A stretch of DNA of 64,000 bases. Source: a bacterium. Its GTDB lineage: Bacteria; Electryoneota; RPQS01. The stretch lies in the NCBI GenBank assembly GCA_036504735.1, contig DASXUQ010000010.1, positions 62,001-126,000 of the forward strand. Reading direction: 5' to 3'. Shown in pieces: positions 16,801 to 24,538 of this stretch; within the stretch, counting starts at the first letter, position 1, and every line of letters starts with the position of its first letter. Position numbers and translations under genes: made by a program. The notes below the pieces were generated by a model. It was given only the letters and a program-made list of their open reading frames with translations, was not told the origin of the DNA and made no database searches.

Positions 16801-19281
16801 CTCCAGGGTACAGTGACCAATTGCACAGGCGGCCCGGCTGTCGGCGCGATTGTGACCTTCCCGACGTCGACGCTGGCTCCGTGCACGACGGATGCGTCCG
16901 GCCATTATCTGCGCTACAGCGATGCCGGCACCTTCACGGTGCATGCGGCCAGCAGCAGCTGCTCGGATGTCGATTCCCCGAACCACGTGGTGGCTCTGCT
17001 TCAGATGGTCACGGTCAACGTGACCCTGAACGCGGCCGGCACGCTGTCCGGCACGGTGACGTCCTGCAACGGCGGCCCGGCAGTAGGCGCCGTCCTTACA
17101 CTTATCGGTACCGGCCGTCCGACCGCCACGACCAACGCGTCGGGCTTCTACTCCTTCACGGGTCTTCCGGCTGCCACGTACAACGTCGCGACGGCGTTTA
17201 CCGGCTGCTGGCCTGACACCGGTCTGGGGATCGTGGTCACGTCCGGAAACACGACTACGCGTAACATCACGTTGATCAGCAATCCGGCTCTGCAGTGCTC
17301 GCCCGCCGACGCCTATGGCTATGTGGCTTGCGAAAACGTAGATCCCAACGGTCCCGTCTACAACTGGCGCGGAATTTCCCCGTCAGAAGGCGGCCCCGGC
17401 ACACAGGTTACGGGTCTGGCCGATGACAACTTCGTCGGTCCGTTTACGGCTCCGTTTACGATGCGAGTGTACGGCGTGGACTACACGCAGTATTTCGTCG
17501 GTTCCAACGGCTACATGACCTTCGGCACGGGCTACGGCAGCATTCCGGGCGGCACGATCCCTGTGCCCGGCTATCCGGCGGGTTACTATCCGTTCGGCGC
17601 TGACATGTATCCTCCGGGTGGCGGCCAGGTGGCGACGTATTACGATGCCGCCCAGCACGTCTTCATCCTCGAGTACTATCAGACCAACCATTGCTGCAAC
17701 TCGACGACTCCGGAGACTTTCGAAATCATCGTCTATGATCCGCTGTACTATCCGACGGCCACCGGCGACTGCGATGTGGTCTTCCAGTACAATGCTCTGA
17801 CTCAGCCGACGTTCCCGAGCCAGGTTGGTGTCCAGAACAGCACCGGCACTGTTGGTAACAACTACCAGCATTTGTCGACGCTGCCGACTACCAGCATGGG
17901 TATCGCTACGGGCCGCGCGGTGCGCTTCAGCACGGGTGTCGGCTGCCAGGGTTCGCCCACGGCAGTGATCACGCCGAGCAGCATCACCAAGAGCGTTCCG
18001 TTGAATGGAACGGCTACGGATTCGGTGCACATTTGCAACACGGGCATCTGCCCGCTCAACTGGACGATGGCCTACCACCAGATTACCCCCGCCTTGACCC
18101 TGTTGGACGTTCAGCCGAACGCTTCGCCCAACATGTCGAAGGATATGGCGGAAGGCCGCTTCACGATGGCTGTGAAGGCCGACAAGACCCACGTTTCCGA
18201 GGGTGCTCGCGGCCGTAATCAGCTCGATGCACAGGGTGGACCGGACGTCTTCGGTTATCGCTGGATCGACTCCGCCGAGCCGGGTGGACCGACCTTCAAC
18301 TGGGTGGAAATCAATGCCACCGGTATCAACACCGGTCTGCATGCGGATGACGCCGGAACGGCCCTAACCCTGCCGTGGCAGTTCAACTTCTACGGCACGG
18401 CGTACAGCTCGGTCTGGGTATGCACCAATGGCTTCCTTCAGATGGGAACCACGGGCGTAACGCCATGGGGCAACACAACCATCCCCAGTGCGTCGGCCCC
18501 GCTGACCATGCTTGCCCCGTTCTGGGAAGACCTGAATTCTTCCACCTCGGGTAACATCTGGTACTACAATGACGTCGCCAACAACCGCTTCATCGTGGAG
18601 TGGGACGCGGTCCCGCACTATGACGGAACCGGCAACGTGACGTTCGAAGCCATCCTCTATCCGGACGGCCATTGGGTTGTGCAGTTTATGTCGATGAACG
18701 GCACCAACAATGGTTGCACCGTTGGTCAGCAGAACGCGACCGGTACGGACGGCTTGCAGGTTGTCTACAATGCGGCGTATGTTCAGAACAACCTCGCGGT
18801 TCGGTTCGCGGCTGTGCCGCCGGTTCCGCAGTGGCTGAGCATCACTCCGCCGACCGCCGGTCAGGTCATGCCGAACACCTGCGCGTGGGTTCACCTGAAC
18901 TTCAACTCTGCAGGTCTGACGGCCGGCCAGTACTTGGGCACCTTGACGGTCGCCTCCAACGACGTCGCTCACAATCCTGTGACGATTCCGTTGACCTTCA
19001 TCGTGGGCGTGTTGAATCCGCCGACGCAGTTGACCCTGGCGTACGATCCCGCTCTCAACCAGCTCATCCTCCGTTGGGCCGGCACGGGCGCTCCGTCGTA
19101 CAGAGTCTACTCTCGATCCGTATGGGGCGGTGCGACTACCCTCGTGGGTTCGACCGCCAACGGCACCTTGAGCATTCCGTTCAATACGGCAAATGCCAAG
19201 TTGTTCTACGAAGTCACGTCCTGGGACGGCACGTTGGCAGAGTCTGCCCCGTCTCAGCCGGTTCGTCTCGGCGCCCGCTGA
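13879..19281 (+). CDS. Giant secreted subtilisin-like serine protease (S8) with repeated modules
   Basis: An 1800-residue exported protein. ATG at 13879 has GAGGTG eight bases upstream (a TTG six bases earlier is too close). Signal peptide 1-25; propeptide-like region to about 150; peptidase S8 domain (about 165-505) with the intact triad D204 (GDCDTG), H246 (GSHGTHT) and S444 (SGTSMATPH). Then five carboxypeptidase-regulatory-like repeats, three copies of a roughly 190-residue module (YNWVEISP..., SNGYLTF), an ASPM/Sec-like Ig domain, and a C-terminal fibronectin-III-like domain. Cys-rich outside the catalytic part. No T9SS sorting sequence is seen at the C-terminus. Extracellular proteolysis and surface adhesion are the likely roles. 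Followed by a strong terminator. Confidence 0.9.
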   Translation: MKARISILLVMLLLGAGLFGPKLMAAEFSPTLEYELSKAHNTDFVSAIVILESPIDIRALDERLHVEKASKLKRHTDVLAALHYNAESTQPKIRAEFDQAISDGVMQGYTPYWIENAFIVYATRDFIEGLRTRGDIKYVTENFRPVLIDPIRPAPNAKQDDSQRHGRNPLDTRTLAVGIQEVGALRVNEELGITGNGVLIGDCDTGTDGTHPALASRWRGNFAPWWQCWKDNINHNTTFPTDNGSHGTHTMGTMTGRGVVGTDTTWVGCAPNARWISNNAINMSVGRTLDNEIFASFQWFTDPDTVAHSLAAVPDVINNSWGVYANIGGDPVYTQCFDYWNTVILNAEAAGIVVIFAAGNEASSGLRSPAIYSMNATQIFSVAAVDGTTNPVAPYPLASFSSTGPTPCTPANPNNIKPEIAGPGVNVLSSVPGGTYQNTWSGTSMATPHISGIVALMREACPNCDPQTIKQALLNTAIRTGYVTPPATENNQFGNGFVDGYAAVVSVSNLGHVVGLVRDASNNPIVGATVSNANGVQSVQTDATGHYDLPLSAGTYTLHFAKFAYVAQNIPGVVVVTGQNTTQNATLQLAPAGIVQGTVTSCNGGPAVGATVTILNTPITPATTDAAGHYSISAVPQGTYDMSAAGAGCGPQTVNGVVIGANTTQNFTLTVDPMYMCSTPDADNYIACENGDQNGPTYNWVEISPNAAGPGTLVTGLSDDNFVGPFTLPFTFRFYDRNFTQFYIGSNGYLTFDFGYGGIGPFTLPSAFLGHSIQMFSRDLYPPIGGDVSTYYLAAQNAFIIEYHQIQHYSSGSPETFQVWLYNFATNPAPNGNSQLLLQYNTVSDASNCGVGIQDSTRAYVHKYNTTYDPHAQPLVSGRAICFGGCTPPVTGTMAGTITNCTGGPAANATVSFPGSFYPSITADANGHYSINMVAGTYNVRGDKVGCTFAEQDNNVVNNNQTTTVNLTLRAPTGLQGTVTNCTGGPAVGAIVTFPTSTLAPCTTDASGHYLRYSDAGTFTVHAASSSCSDVDSPNHVVALLQMVTVNVTLNAAGTLSGTVTSCNGGPAVGAVLTLIGTGRPTATTNASGFYSFTGLPAATYNVATAFTGCWPDTGLGIVVTSGNTTTRNITLISNPALQCSPADAYGYVACENVDPNGPVYNWRGISPSEGGPGTQVTGLADDNFVGPFTAPFTMRVYGVDYTQYFVGSNGYMTFGTGYGSIPGGTIPVPGYPAGYYPFGADMYPPGGGQVATYYDAAQHVFILEYYQTNHCCNSTTPETFEIIVYDPLYYPTATGDCDVVFQYNALTQPTFPSQVGVQNSTGTVGNNYQHLSTLPTTSMGIATGRAVRFSTGVGCQGSPTAVITPSSITKSVPLNGTATDSVHICNTGICPLNWTMAYHQITPALTLLDVQPNASPNMSKDMAEGRFTMAVKADKTHVSEGARGRNQLDAQGGPDVFGYRWIDSAEPGGPTFNWVEINATGINTGLHADDAGTALTLPWQFNFYGTAYSSVWVCTNGFLQMGTTGVTPWGNTTIPSASAPLTMLAPFWEDLNSSTSGNIWYYNDVANNRFIVEWDAVPHYDGTGNVTFEAILYPDGHWVVQFMSMNGTNNGCTVGQQNATGTDGLQVVYNAAYVQNNLAVRFAAVPPVPQWLSITPPTAGQVMPNTCAWVHLNFNSAGLTAGQYLGTLTVASNDVAHNPVTIPLTFIVGVLNPPTQLTLAYDPALNQLILRWAGTGAPSYRVYSRSVWGGATTLVGSTANGTLSIPFNTANAKLFYEVTSWDGTLAESAPSQPVRLGAR
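15418..17286 (+). repeat. Carboxypeptidase-regulatory-like repeats in the subtilisin gene
   Basis: Five copies of a roughly 78-residue beta-sandwich repeat begin near 15418, 15660, 16555, 16804 and 17041. Four start with the nearly identical GT(V/I)T.C.GGPA..A and continue with TTDA.GHYS..... GTY.V. The DNA is also repetitive (ggcggcccggc in each). The second and third copies are separated by one 190-residue YNWVEI module. Confidence 0.75.
15952..18816 (+). repeat. Three copies of a 190-residue SNGYL module in the subtilisin gene
   Basis: Modules near 15952-16530, 17335-17935 and 18245-18816 each run: YNW..I or FNWVEI, a GL.DD or GLHADD step, (F/W)..PF.F.FYG..., SNGY(L/M)TF, a P.A..P..D(L/M) step, FI(V/I)E(Y/W) and GVQ.ST or GQQNATG. 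A fourth copy lies in the C25-like protein at about 58010-59070. The fold is unknown to me; it resembles nidogen/PA14-neighbouring beta modules in layout. Confidence 0.7.
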
Positions 19282-19305
19282 GCCGAGAGCTATCCATTTG
19301 GATGC

Positions 19306-19335
19306 AGAACGCCCCGCGAAAGCGGGGCGTTCTGT
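19306..19335 (+). terminator. Rho-independent terminator after the subtilisin gene
   Basis: A 12-bp stem AGAACGCCCCGC / GCGGGGCGTTCT with a GAAA tetraloop followed by a short T-containing tail, 24 bases past the stop. Confidence 0.85.
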
Positions 19336-19528
19336 TATCCGGCCTGACCTGTCTTACTCCAACACCCTGCGCGCGAAGGAACGCTGGAAACGCGAGCATC
19401 GACACGGGAACATGAAGCGGGCGGTTCGCGTCCTCAGAACGGATGCTGGTTTACAGGAAGGCGGGGCCGGACTTGCGATCCGTTTTGCTATCTATGTCTA
19501 TCCTGCGCCCCGGTTGAATGGGACTCAG

Positions 19529-19557
19529 TTGACAAGTACGAACGAATTTGTTATCTA
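19529..19557 (+). promoter_or_regulatory. Candidate sigma-70 promoter for the small ORF and cytochrome
   Basis: TTGACA, 17-base spacer, TATCTA. The -35 is perfect and the spacing matches other promoters here; the -10 is weaker. Apart from this, the preceding terminator and the small ORF at 19629, the 514-base gap before the cytochrome holds nothing recognisable. Confidence 0.45.
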
Positions 19558-19628
19558 TAGTCCGACATCCGGCCCGTCGGCCATGCGCACCTCTCTTATG
19601 CCAACGTCTACTCCTCAAGAGGGTCACC

Positions 19629-19736
19629 ATGCCAAACGGTCTCGATGCCAGCCGCCGGGCAAAGAAGCGGAAACTGCGCACTATCCTCCGCGAAGGGCGG
19701 CGATCCCAAACCGCGCAATACACATCTTACGGATAA
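19629..19736 (+). CDS. Possible small basic protein (35 residues)
   Basis: An ATG with AAGAGGG upstream opens a 35-residue frame rich in Arg and Lys (RRAKKRKLRTILREGRR) with stop TAA. It lies between a promoter-like sequence and the cytochrome gene. Its start MPNG and basic character recall very small RNA-binding or ribosome-associated proteins, but no family is recognised and it could be chance. Confidence 0.3.
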   Translation: MPNGLDASRRAKKRKLRTILREGRRSQTAQYTSYG

Positions 19737-19795
19737 TCGTGGCCGAATAGCCGTCGGGGCTTGCCTGTCATTCGGCCTTTCCACATGGAAGACTT

Positions 19796-20365
19796 ATGAG
19801 AACATTTATTGTCGTGCTCGTGGTGGTGGTGGCTGCCGCAGCGGTGGCGTTTTACGCGCTGCATTCGGGACTTTACGATGTATCGGCCCTGCGCCCGCAC
19901 AGCCGGATGTTTGTAAGGATGGCGCACATTGCCGCGGACAACTCTGTCCGGCGTCAAGCCAAACAGATCACGGTGCCGCCGCTGGGCAGCACGGCGCAGC
20001 TTGCCAACGGGTTTCTGCACTTCCATGAGATGTGCGTGGTTTGCCACGGCGCGCCGGGAATTATGCGGTCGGAAATCGGAGAAGGGCTCTATCCGCCGCC
20101 GCCGGACTTGAAAGAAGCCATTGCCGACTGGACGCCGGCGGAACTCTACTGGATCATCAAGACGGGTTTCAAGGACACGGGAATGCCGGCCTTTGGACCC
20201 ACCCATTCGGATCAGGATTTGTGGGCGATGACCGCCTTCGCGCTGCGGCTGCCGAATATGACTCCTTCGCAATATGATTCTCTGCGGGTGCTGGCGGGAC
20301 TTCCCAAGCCCGGCGAGCATGAAGACGACGACCACGGCGATGGCGGCCACGGCGAGCATGAATAG
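19796..20365 (+). CDS. Membrane-anchored c-type cytochrome with His-rich tail
   Basis: A 189-residue monohaem cytochrome c. The ATG has GGAAG upstream. An uncleaved-looking N-terminal helix (3-22) anchors it with the rest in the periplasm. Haem-binding CVVCH is at residues 80-84 and the likely axial Met is M130 (DTGMPAFGPTHSD), both in the usual cytochrome-c class I order. The C-terminal 20 residues are almost all His, Asp, Glu and Gly, suggestive of metal binding. No oxidase or reductase partner is adjacent, so the electron-transfer partner is unknown. It converges with ftsX across a shared terminator. Confidence 0.88.
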   Translation: MRTFIVVLVVVVAAAAVAFYALHSGLYDVSALRPHSRMFVRMAHIAADNSVRRQAKQITVPPLGSTAQLANGFLHFHEMCVVCHGAPGIMRSEIGEGLYPPPPDLKEAIADWTPAELYWIIKTGFKDTGMPAFGPTHSDQDLWAMTAFALRLPNMTPSQYDSLRVLAGLPKPGEHEDDDHGDGGHGEHE

Positions 20366-20394
20366 CGGTGGATGGAAGGATTGTGAAATAAGCG

Positions 20395-20420
20395 AAAGGG
20401 CGCCGTTGTGGCGCCCTTTT
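20395..20420. terminator. Bidirectional terminator between cytochrome and ftsX-like gene
   Basis: AAAGGGCGCC / GGCGCCCTTT with loop GTTGT; T-rich on one strand and matching A-rich on the other, lying between two convergent genes. Confidence 0.85.
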
Positions 20421-20443
20421 CGCATAGTTCTGTGTGTCGCCGC

Positions 20444-21280
20444 TTACACGCGGCGCACGGAGAAGATTCCGGCCAGGAGACCTGAAAGCACGGCGGCCAG
20501 CCAAGCCATGCCATAGAAGCTCAAGGGCAAACTTACCTCCCGCAGAAACAGCCAGCCATAGATTGCGGTCAGGCCGTAGAGCAGGGCGGAGGCGGCAATT
20601 CCGGCAAGGGCTCCGGCCAGCGCGCCCTGCACGAAGACCGACAGCCGCAGCGTGCTGCCGGATGCTCCGGACAGGCGCAGGAATTCCCACGTAGCGGCGC
20701 GGTTGCGCACCTGAGCATGCAGACAGAGCCCGACAAGGCCGATGGCGGCAAGAATGAAGCCCATTGCGGCCAGTCCCAGCCCGCCCTGAAAACGTTCGAT
20801 GAAGCGGTCCACATCCTGCCACAGGCTGCGGGGATAGACCACCTGCGAGACTTCCGGCCAACGCCTGGCGGCCTCGGTGAGGCTGTCTACCTGCGCCAGC
20901 GTGATGCGGCCAAAACGCACGCGGACCATCGGCGGAAACGGATTGCCGCCGAAGAGCGAGACCAGATCCTCGCCGGTCTCTTTCTGAACATCATGCAGCG
21001 TCTGCTCGGCAGGAATGTACTGTACGAATTCCGAGGACGGCCAGGCGTCGGCGCGGGACATCACGGCATCGCGCATGGCGTCGGAATCGCTCACCAGATC
21101 CAGTTCCACCGACAGGGCGGAGAGAAAGTCCCGCTGCAGGCCGTGCAGCAGATAGACCGTGCCCCACAGTCCGGCGGCCACCGCCGCACCGAGGGAGATC
21201 AGAATCACCGCGAGCATGGTGAGGGCCAGGCGCGAACGCAGGGTGCCCCAGCCCAATTGAAAGGCGAGCCGCAGGTTCAT
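20444..21280 (-). CDS. ftsX: FtsX-like ABC transporter permease
   Basis: A 278-residue permease of the FtsX class: a membrane helix near 20-45, a periplasmic domain of about 110 residues, and three further helices in the C-terminal half (about 165-190, 215-240, 250-275). The basic N-terminus and single-large-loop layout match FtsX, which with FtsE couples ATP hydrolysis to activation of cell-wall hydrolases at the division site. ATG overlaps the FtsE stop by four bases (ATGA). The motif VRNRAATWEFLRLSGAS before helix three is the typical FtsX intracellular coupling segment. The amidase or EnvC-like partner is not in the window. Confidence 0.85.
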   Translation of the reverse strand: MNLRLAFQLGWGTLRSRLALTMLAVILISLGAAVAAGLWGTVYLLHGLQRDFLSALSVELDLVSDSDAMRDAVMSRADAWPSSEFVQYIPAEQTLHDVQKETGEDLVSLFGGNPFPPMVRVRFGRITLAQVDSLTEAARRWPEVSQVVYPRSLWQDVDRFIERFQGGLGLAAMGFILAAIGLVGLCLHAQVRNRAATWEFLRLSGASGSTLRLSVFVQGALAGALAGIAASALLYGLTAIYGWLFLREVSLPLSFYGMAWLAAVLSGLLAGIFSVRRV

Positions 21281-21939
21281 ACTAAAATGCCGCCTTCCAG
21301 CCGCACGCGGCGGGCGTGTTCGGCCAGCCGTGTAGGACGGTGAGTGGTGATCACCAGCGTCGCGCCGCGGCGGTGCGCGGTTTCCAAAAGGTCCTCGGCG
21401 GCTTCGGCGGAATCGGGATCGAGATGGGCGAACGGTTCGTCGGCCAGCAGCAGATAGGGACGGTGAATCAGGGCGCGGGCAATCTGCAACCGGGCCTGTT
21501 CTCCGCCCGAAAGCTGCGCGGGCCGTTTGCGCGCGCTGTTGTGCAGGGCGGTATCGAGCAGCGCGCGCGCGCCGTCCGTGCGGCAGCGCCGCGCCCTTTC
21601 TCCGGCAATAGCCAGCGGCAGCGAGACGTTGGTGAGCACGGTCTCCTGATCGAGAAAGCGGGGAATCTGAAACACGACGCCGATTTTGCGCCGCAGGGCG
21701 GTGAGATCATCCTTGGCGGCGCGGGCGAGGTCGGTATTCAGCACGTGGGCATAGCCGGAGCGCACGGGCAGCGCACCCAGCAGCAAGCGGATGAGCGTGG
21801 TTTTGCCCGCGCCGGTGGCGCCTTCGATAATCACGGCTTCGCCCTTGGTGACCTTGAGCGTCACCCCTTGCAGCACGGCCCGCTCGTCGAACCCCGTAAA
21901 CACATTGACCAGATCTATGACTGGCGACTGATCATCCAT
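21277..21939 (-). CDS. ftsE: FtsE-like ABC transporter ATP-binding protein
   Basis: A 220-residue ABC ATPase with Walker A GATGAGKTT, Q loop (VVFQIPRFL), signature LSGGEQARLQIARAL, Walker B YLLLADEP and H loop TTHRP. Length and sequence are typical of FtsE. It is the upstream partner of the ftsX-like gene (4-base overlap). It starts seven bases after the end of a T9SS-protein gene on the same strand, so it may be read through from there. FtsEX identity rests on the paired permease layout; a LolD-type transporter is less likely given the 278-residue FtsX-shaped partner. Confidence 0.88.
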   Translation of the reverse strand: MDDQSPVIDLVNVFTGFDERAVLQGVTLKVTKGEAVIIEGATGAGKTTLIRLLLGALPVRSGYAHVLNTDLARAAKDDLTALRRKIGVVFQIPRFLDQETVLTNVSLPLAIAGERARRCRTDGARALLDTALHNSARKRPAQLSGGEQARLQIARALIHRPYLLLADEPFAHLDPDSAEAAEDLLETAHRRGATLVITTHRPTRLAEHARRVRLEGGILV

Positions 21940-21946
21940 TCGAAAC

Positions 21947-24505
21947 TCATTTCAGCAACATGATTTTCTGCGTCTGCGTTTGGCGGGCAGAGCGCAGCGT
22001 AACAAAATAAATTCCGGAGGCCATTCCCTGCGCGTCCCAGCGAACCGAGTGCGCGCCCGCTTCCGTCATTCCATCGTGCAGCACCGCCACTTCCCGACCT
22101 AAAAGATCGAACACCTTCACCTCAACATGGCCGCTCGTGGGCAGTTCGTACGTCAGCATGACGGTGCTGTTGAAGGGATTCGGGAAACAGGAAAGGCTAA
22201 GCGCTAAGGGATAAGGGCTAACTGAGCGTCTCGCATTATCAGGAATCGTATCGCCGGGAAGGGCATAGCAGAGGATGAAGCCATATTCCTCATCATCGCC
22301 GGGCCAAGGGTACTGTCGAATCAACGCATTCGGAGTGGTTGGCAAGTCATTGCTTTTGGTGACTCCGCAGAGCCAGACTCCCCGCCCCGGTTCCCACAAA
22401 AAGCCGCAGGGACGGGTGTGGTTGCTGCCGCCAAGGAAGGTGCTGTATTCAAGACGGCGCAGATCGCGGCTCATGCGGCTGACGGAGATCTCGCGGAAGC
22501 TGCGGACCTCGGCATCGGGCGTGACCGGAAAGTTCGCGTCTTCCGGGCGTCCGGCTACCAGCACCGAGCCGTGCCGATCCAGTGCGAACCCGTGGGGCGT
22601 TGTCCAATCGCCTCCAAGGAAGGTCGAGCGGACCAAGGTGTTCGGCAGCGCGAGCATCGTCAAGAAGATTTTGGGATGGTCTGACACCGGGGCAACGGTA
22701 TCAAAAGCGTCGGACGTGAACGGAAAATCGGCACAGGAGGTCATGCCGCCCACGATGATCGTGTCCCCGCCTAAAGGCAGTACTCTGCACGCCAGCTCGT
22801 TGCCATAGCTGGGTGATGATCCACCGAGGTAAGAGCTGTAGACGAGGCTATCTGCCTGCAGGTCGATCAGGGCAACGAAGGCATCCTGATCTCCGACCAA
22901 CTCTCCTTGAAAGGCGTTATCCGTAATCGGGATGCCACCGTGCCACGAATTACCGCAGAGCCACACCCGACGATTGTTCCCCAAAGTTAGCCCGCTTGCA
23001 GACGCTGAACCATCCGGACCTGCGGGGAAAAGGGTAGAGTAACGCAGCGTCGAACTCCGGGGGTCAAAGACCGCCAAGAAGCCATTTCCCCCGCCCAAGC
23101 CCTGAGGATAAAGAGCGTCGGGCGTCACCGGAAAGCCTGTTGGGCTGGCATTCCCGCAGAGGTAAACGTCTCCTGTGGAGTCCATCGCCAAGTCCCGGAC
23201 ATAATCGCGGTCTGAACCACCGATGTACGAACTGAACTCGAGAGACGTGCCGTCGGCAGAAAAACGGGAGAAGAATCCTTCCCCCAGACCGACGGCCGTG
23301 GTGTCAAAGGCATCTGCGGTCAGGGGCACGGAACCGCCGTAGGAAAGATCGGCATCACCCGCCACGTAAACCGACCCTTGAGCATCGCCGATCACACAAT
23401 AGCTCCATTGCTCTACACCGCCCAGGAAGGTGGAAAACAGCAGACTATCCCCGGCGGCATTGAATTTGGAAAGGGCTCCCACGCCGTATTCTCCGGCGAT
23501 GGTCTGGTAGGCTCCGGGAGTGATCGGATAGCCATCATTGCCAAAATACAGATACACTGCTACCAGCTTATGATGCTGAGGGTCCTCGCCGATGGCATAG
23601 ACCTCGTCTAAGCTCCCTCCACCCCAATAGCTGCAATACACCAGTGGATCAATCACCACCTCCCGTGTCATATCATACGAGCCCAAAACGAAGTGATAGC
23701 CGCCCTCAGCGGTCAGTTCGTAGCGGCAAGGGATTTCGATTTGGGCGTGGTTGATGTTCTGGTAGGCAAAGGGCGCCTGTTCCTTGACGGTGCCCAGCGA
23801 GGTAGACAAGAGCAAACTGCCGTTTGCATCTACGGTGATTGCGCCATCCTGCCCTTCGTAGCGCAGTTGAATCAGGGATGCATCGGCACTGGGGTGGACG
23901 TGGTAGACGGTTTCGACCCCTTGGGCGGCGATGCGGTATTGGACGTCAATCCCCGGCCAGACATCCTGGGCGGTGACGGTGCGGTAGTGGCCCACACGGG
24001 ATCGCCAACGGCAGCTATCCTTGGACAGGAAGTAGTTGCTGTAGCTGGGGAGTTTGTCTTCGCCGGTTAAGATGGGGGTGGGGTTGGCGCTGACATACGA
24101 GAGCTTCAGGACGTGGCCTTTTACTGTGCGTGGTAGCGGCGAGTCCCCGAGAGATCCTGCATCTCGCAGACGGGCTGCAGGATGACAAGTGAAAGGGTAA
24201 CGGGCTGCAGGTCGTAGACTCCGGTGGAGTCCACGGACTCTAACGAGATGACAATCTAAGGGGGCGGTGCGGGGCTCGGGGGAATGCAGGTCCAGCGTCA
24301 GGCCGGATGAGTTCAGGAAGTAGGTGGCGCCGGGGGCGTCGTATTTGAAAGAGAATGCGCCGTCCCACTGGCCTTCATTTTGGACAAAGAAAGCTGTCTG
24401 CGTCAGGGGTGTGGTTGCCCACACGGGAAGCGTGGCAACGATGATTGCAGCACACCCAATGGCCCATGCTCTGATCCACGTGCTCGCTATGCGTGACAGT
24501 CTCAT
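21947..24505 (-). CDS. T9SS-sorted secreted beta-propeller protein (SBBP-like repeats)
   Basis: About 852 residues from ATG at 24505 (signal peptide begins there; a longer form from 24538 starts directly after the neighbour's stop). Repeats of the SBBP type run through the middle: phrases such as YSTFLGGS, YSSYLGGSS, STFLGG and DA.G.VYV.G followed by FP.T.(D/G)A recur about eight times at 60-residue spacing, implying a propeller. The last 85 residues form a type A T9SS sorting domain (SCFPNPFNSTVMLTYELP, VFDLLGREV, GIYFVTL, QKIMLLK). Exported to the cell surface via T9SS. A short repeat-rich segment at 24151-24231 is translated in frame near the N-terminus. Confidence 0.85.
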   Translation of the reverse strand: MRLSRIASTWIRAWAIGCAAIIVATLPVWATTPLTQTAFFVQNEGQWDGAFSFKYDAPGATYFLNSSGLTLDLHSPEPRTAPLDCHLVRVRGLHRSLRPAARYPFTCHPAARLRDAGSLGDSPLPRTVKGHVLKLSYVSANPTPILTGEDKLPSYSNYFLSKDSCRWRSRVGHYRTVTAQDVWPGIDVQYRIAAQGVETVYHVHPSADASLIQLRYEGQDGAITVDANGSLLLSTSLGTVKEQAPFAYQNINHAQIEIPCRYELTAEGGYHFVLGSYDMTREVVIDPLVYCSYWGGGSLDEVYAIGEDPQHHKLVAVYLYFGNDGYPITPGAYQTIAGEYGVGALSKFNAAGDSLLFSTFLGGVEQWSYCVIGDAQGSVYVAGDADLSYGGSVPLTADAFDTTAVGLGEGFFSRFSADGTSLEFSSYIGGSDRDYVRDLAMDSTGDVYLCGNASPTGFPVTPDALYPQGLGGGNGFLAVFDPRSSTLRYSTLFPAGPDGSASASGLTLGNNRRVWLCGNSWHGGIPITDNAFQGELVGDQDAFVALIDLQADSLVYSSYLGGSSPSYGNELACRVLPLGGDTIIVGGMTSCADFPFTSDAFDTVAPVSDHPKIFLTMLALPNTLVRSTFLGGDWTTPHGFALDRHGSVLVAGRPEDANFPVTPDAEVRSFREISVSRMSRDLRRLEYSTFLGGSNHTRPCGFLWEPGRGVWLCGVTKSNDLPTTPNALIRQYPWPGDDEEYGFILCYALPGDTIPDNARRSVSPYPLALSLSCFPNPFNSTVMLTYELPTSGHVEVKVFDLLGREVAVLHDGMTEAGAHSVRWDAQGMASGIYFVTLRSARQTQTQKIMLLK
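24151..24231. repeat. Palindromic/direct-repeat cluster inside the SBBP-protein gene
   Basis: Within 80 bases: GAGAT-cctgc-ATCTC (24151-24165), a direct repeat ACGGGCTGCAGG at 24170-24181 and 24200-24211, and GACTCC-GGT-GGAGTC (24217-24231). It reads through in the coding frame as an Arg/Ala/Pro-rich stretch unlike the rest of the protein, and looks like an intergenic-type repeat unit inserted in frame. Confidence 0.55.
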
Positions 24506-24538
24506 GTAAGTTGCTGGCCTATGTCTGTTCACGATCAT

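Noticed and set aside
13930-16986. 1018-codon open frame antisense to the subtilisin gene
   Set aside because: Arg-rich, low-complexity product with no ribosome site; the opposite strand has an intact S8 triad.
19193-19750. 185-codon frame between subtilisin and cytochrome genes
   Set aside because: It runs through the subtilisin end and its terminator and has no coding features.
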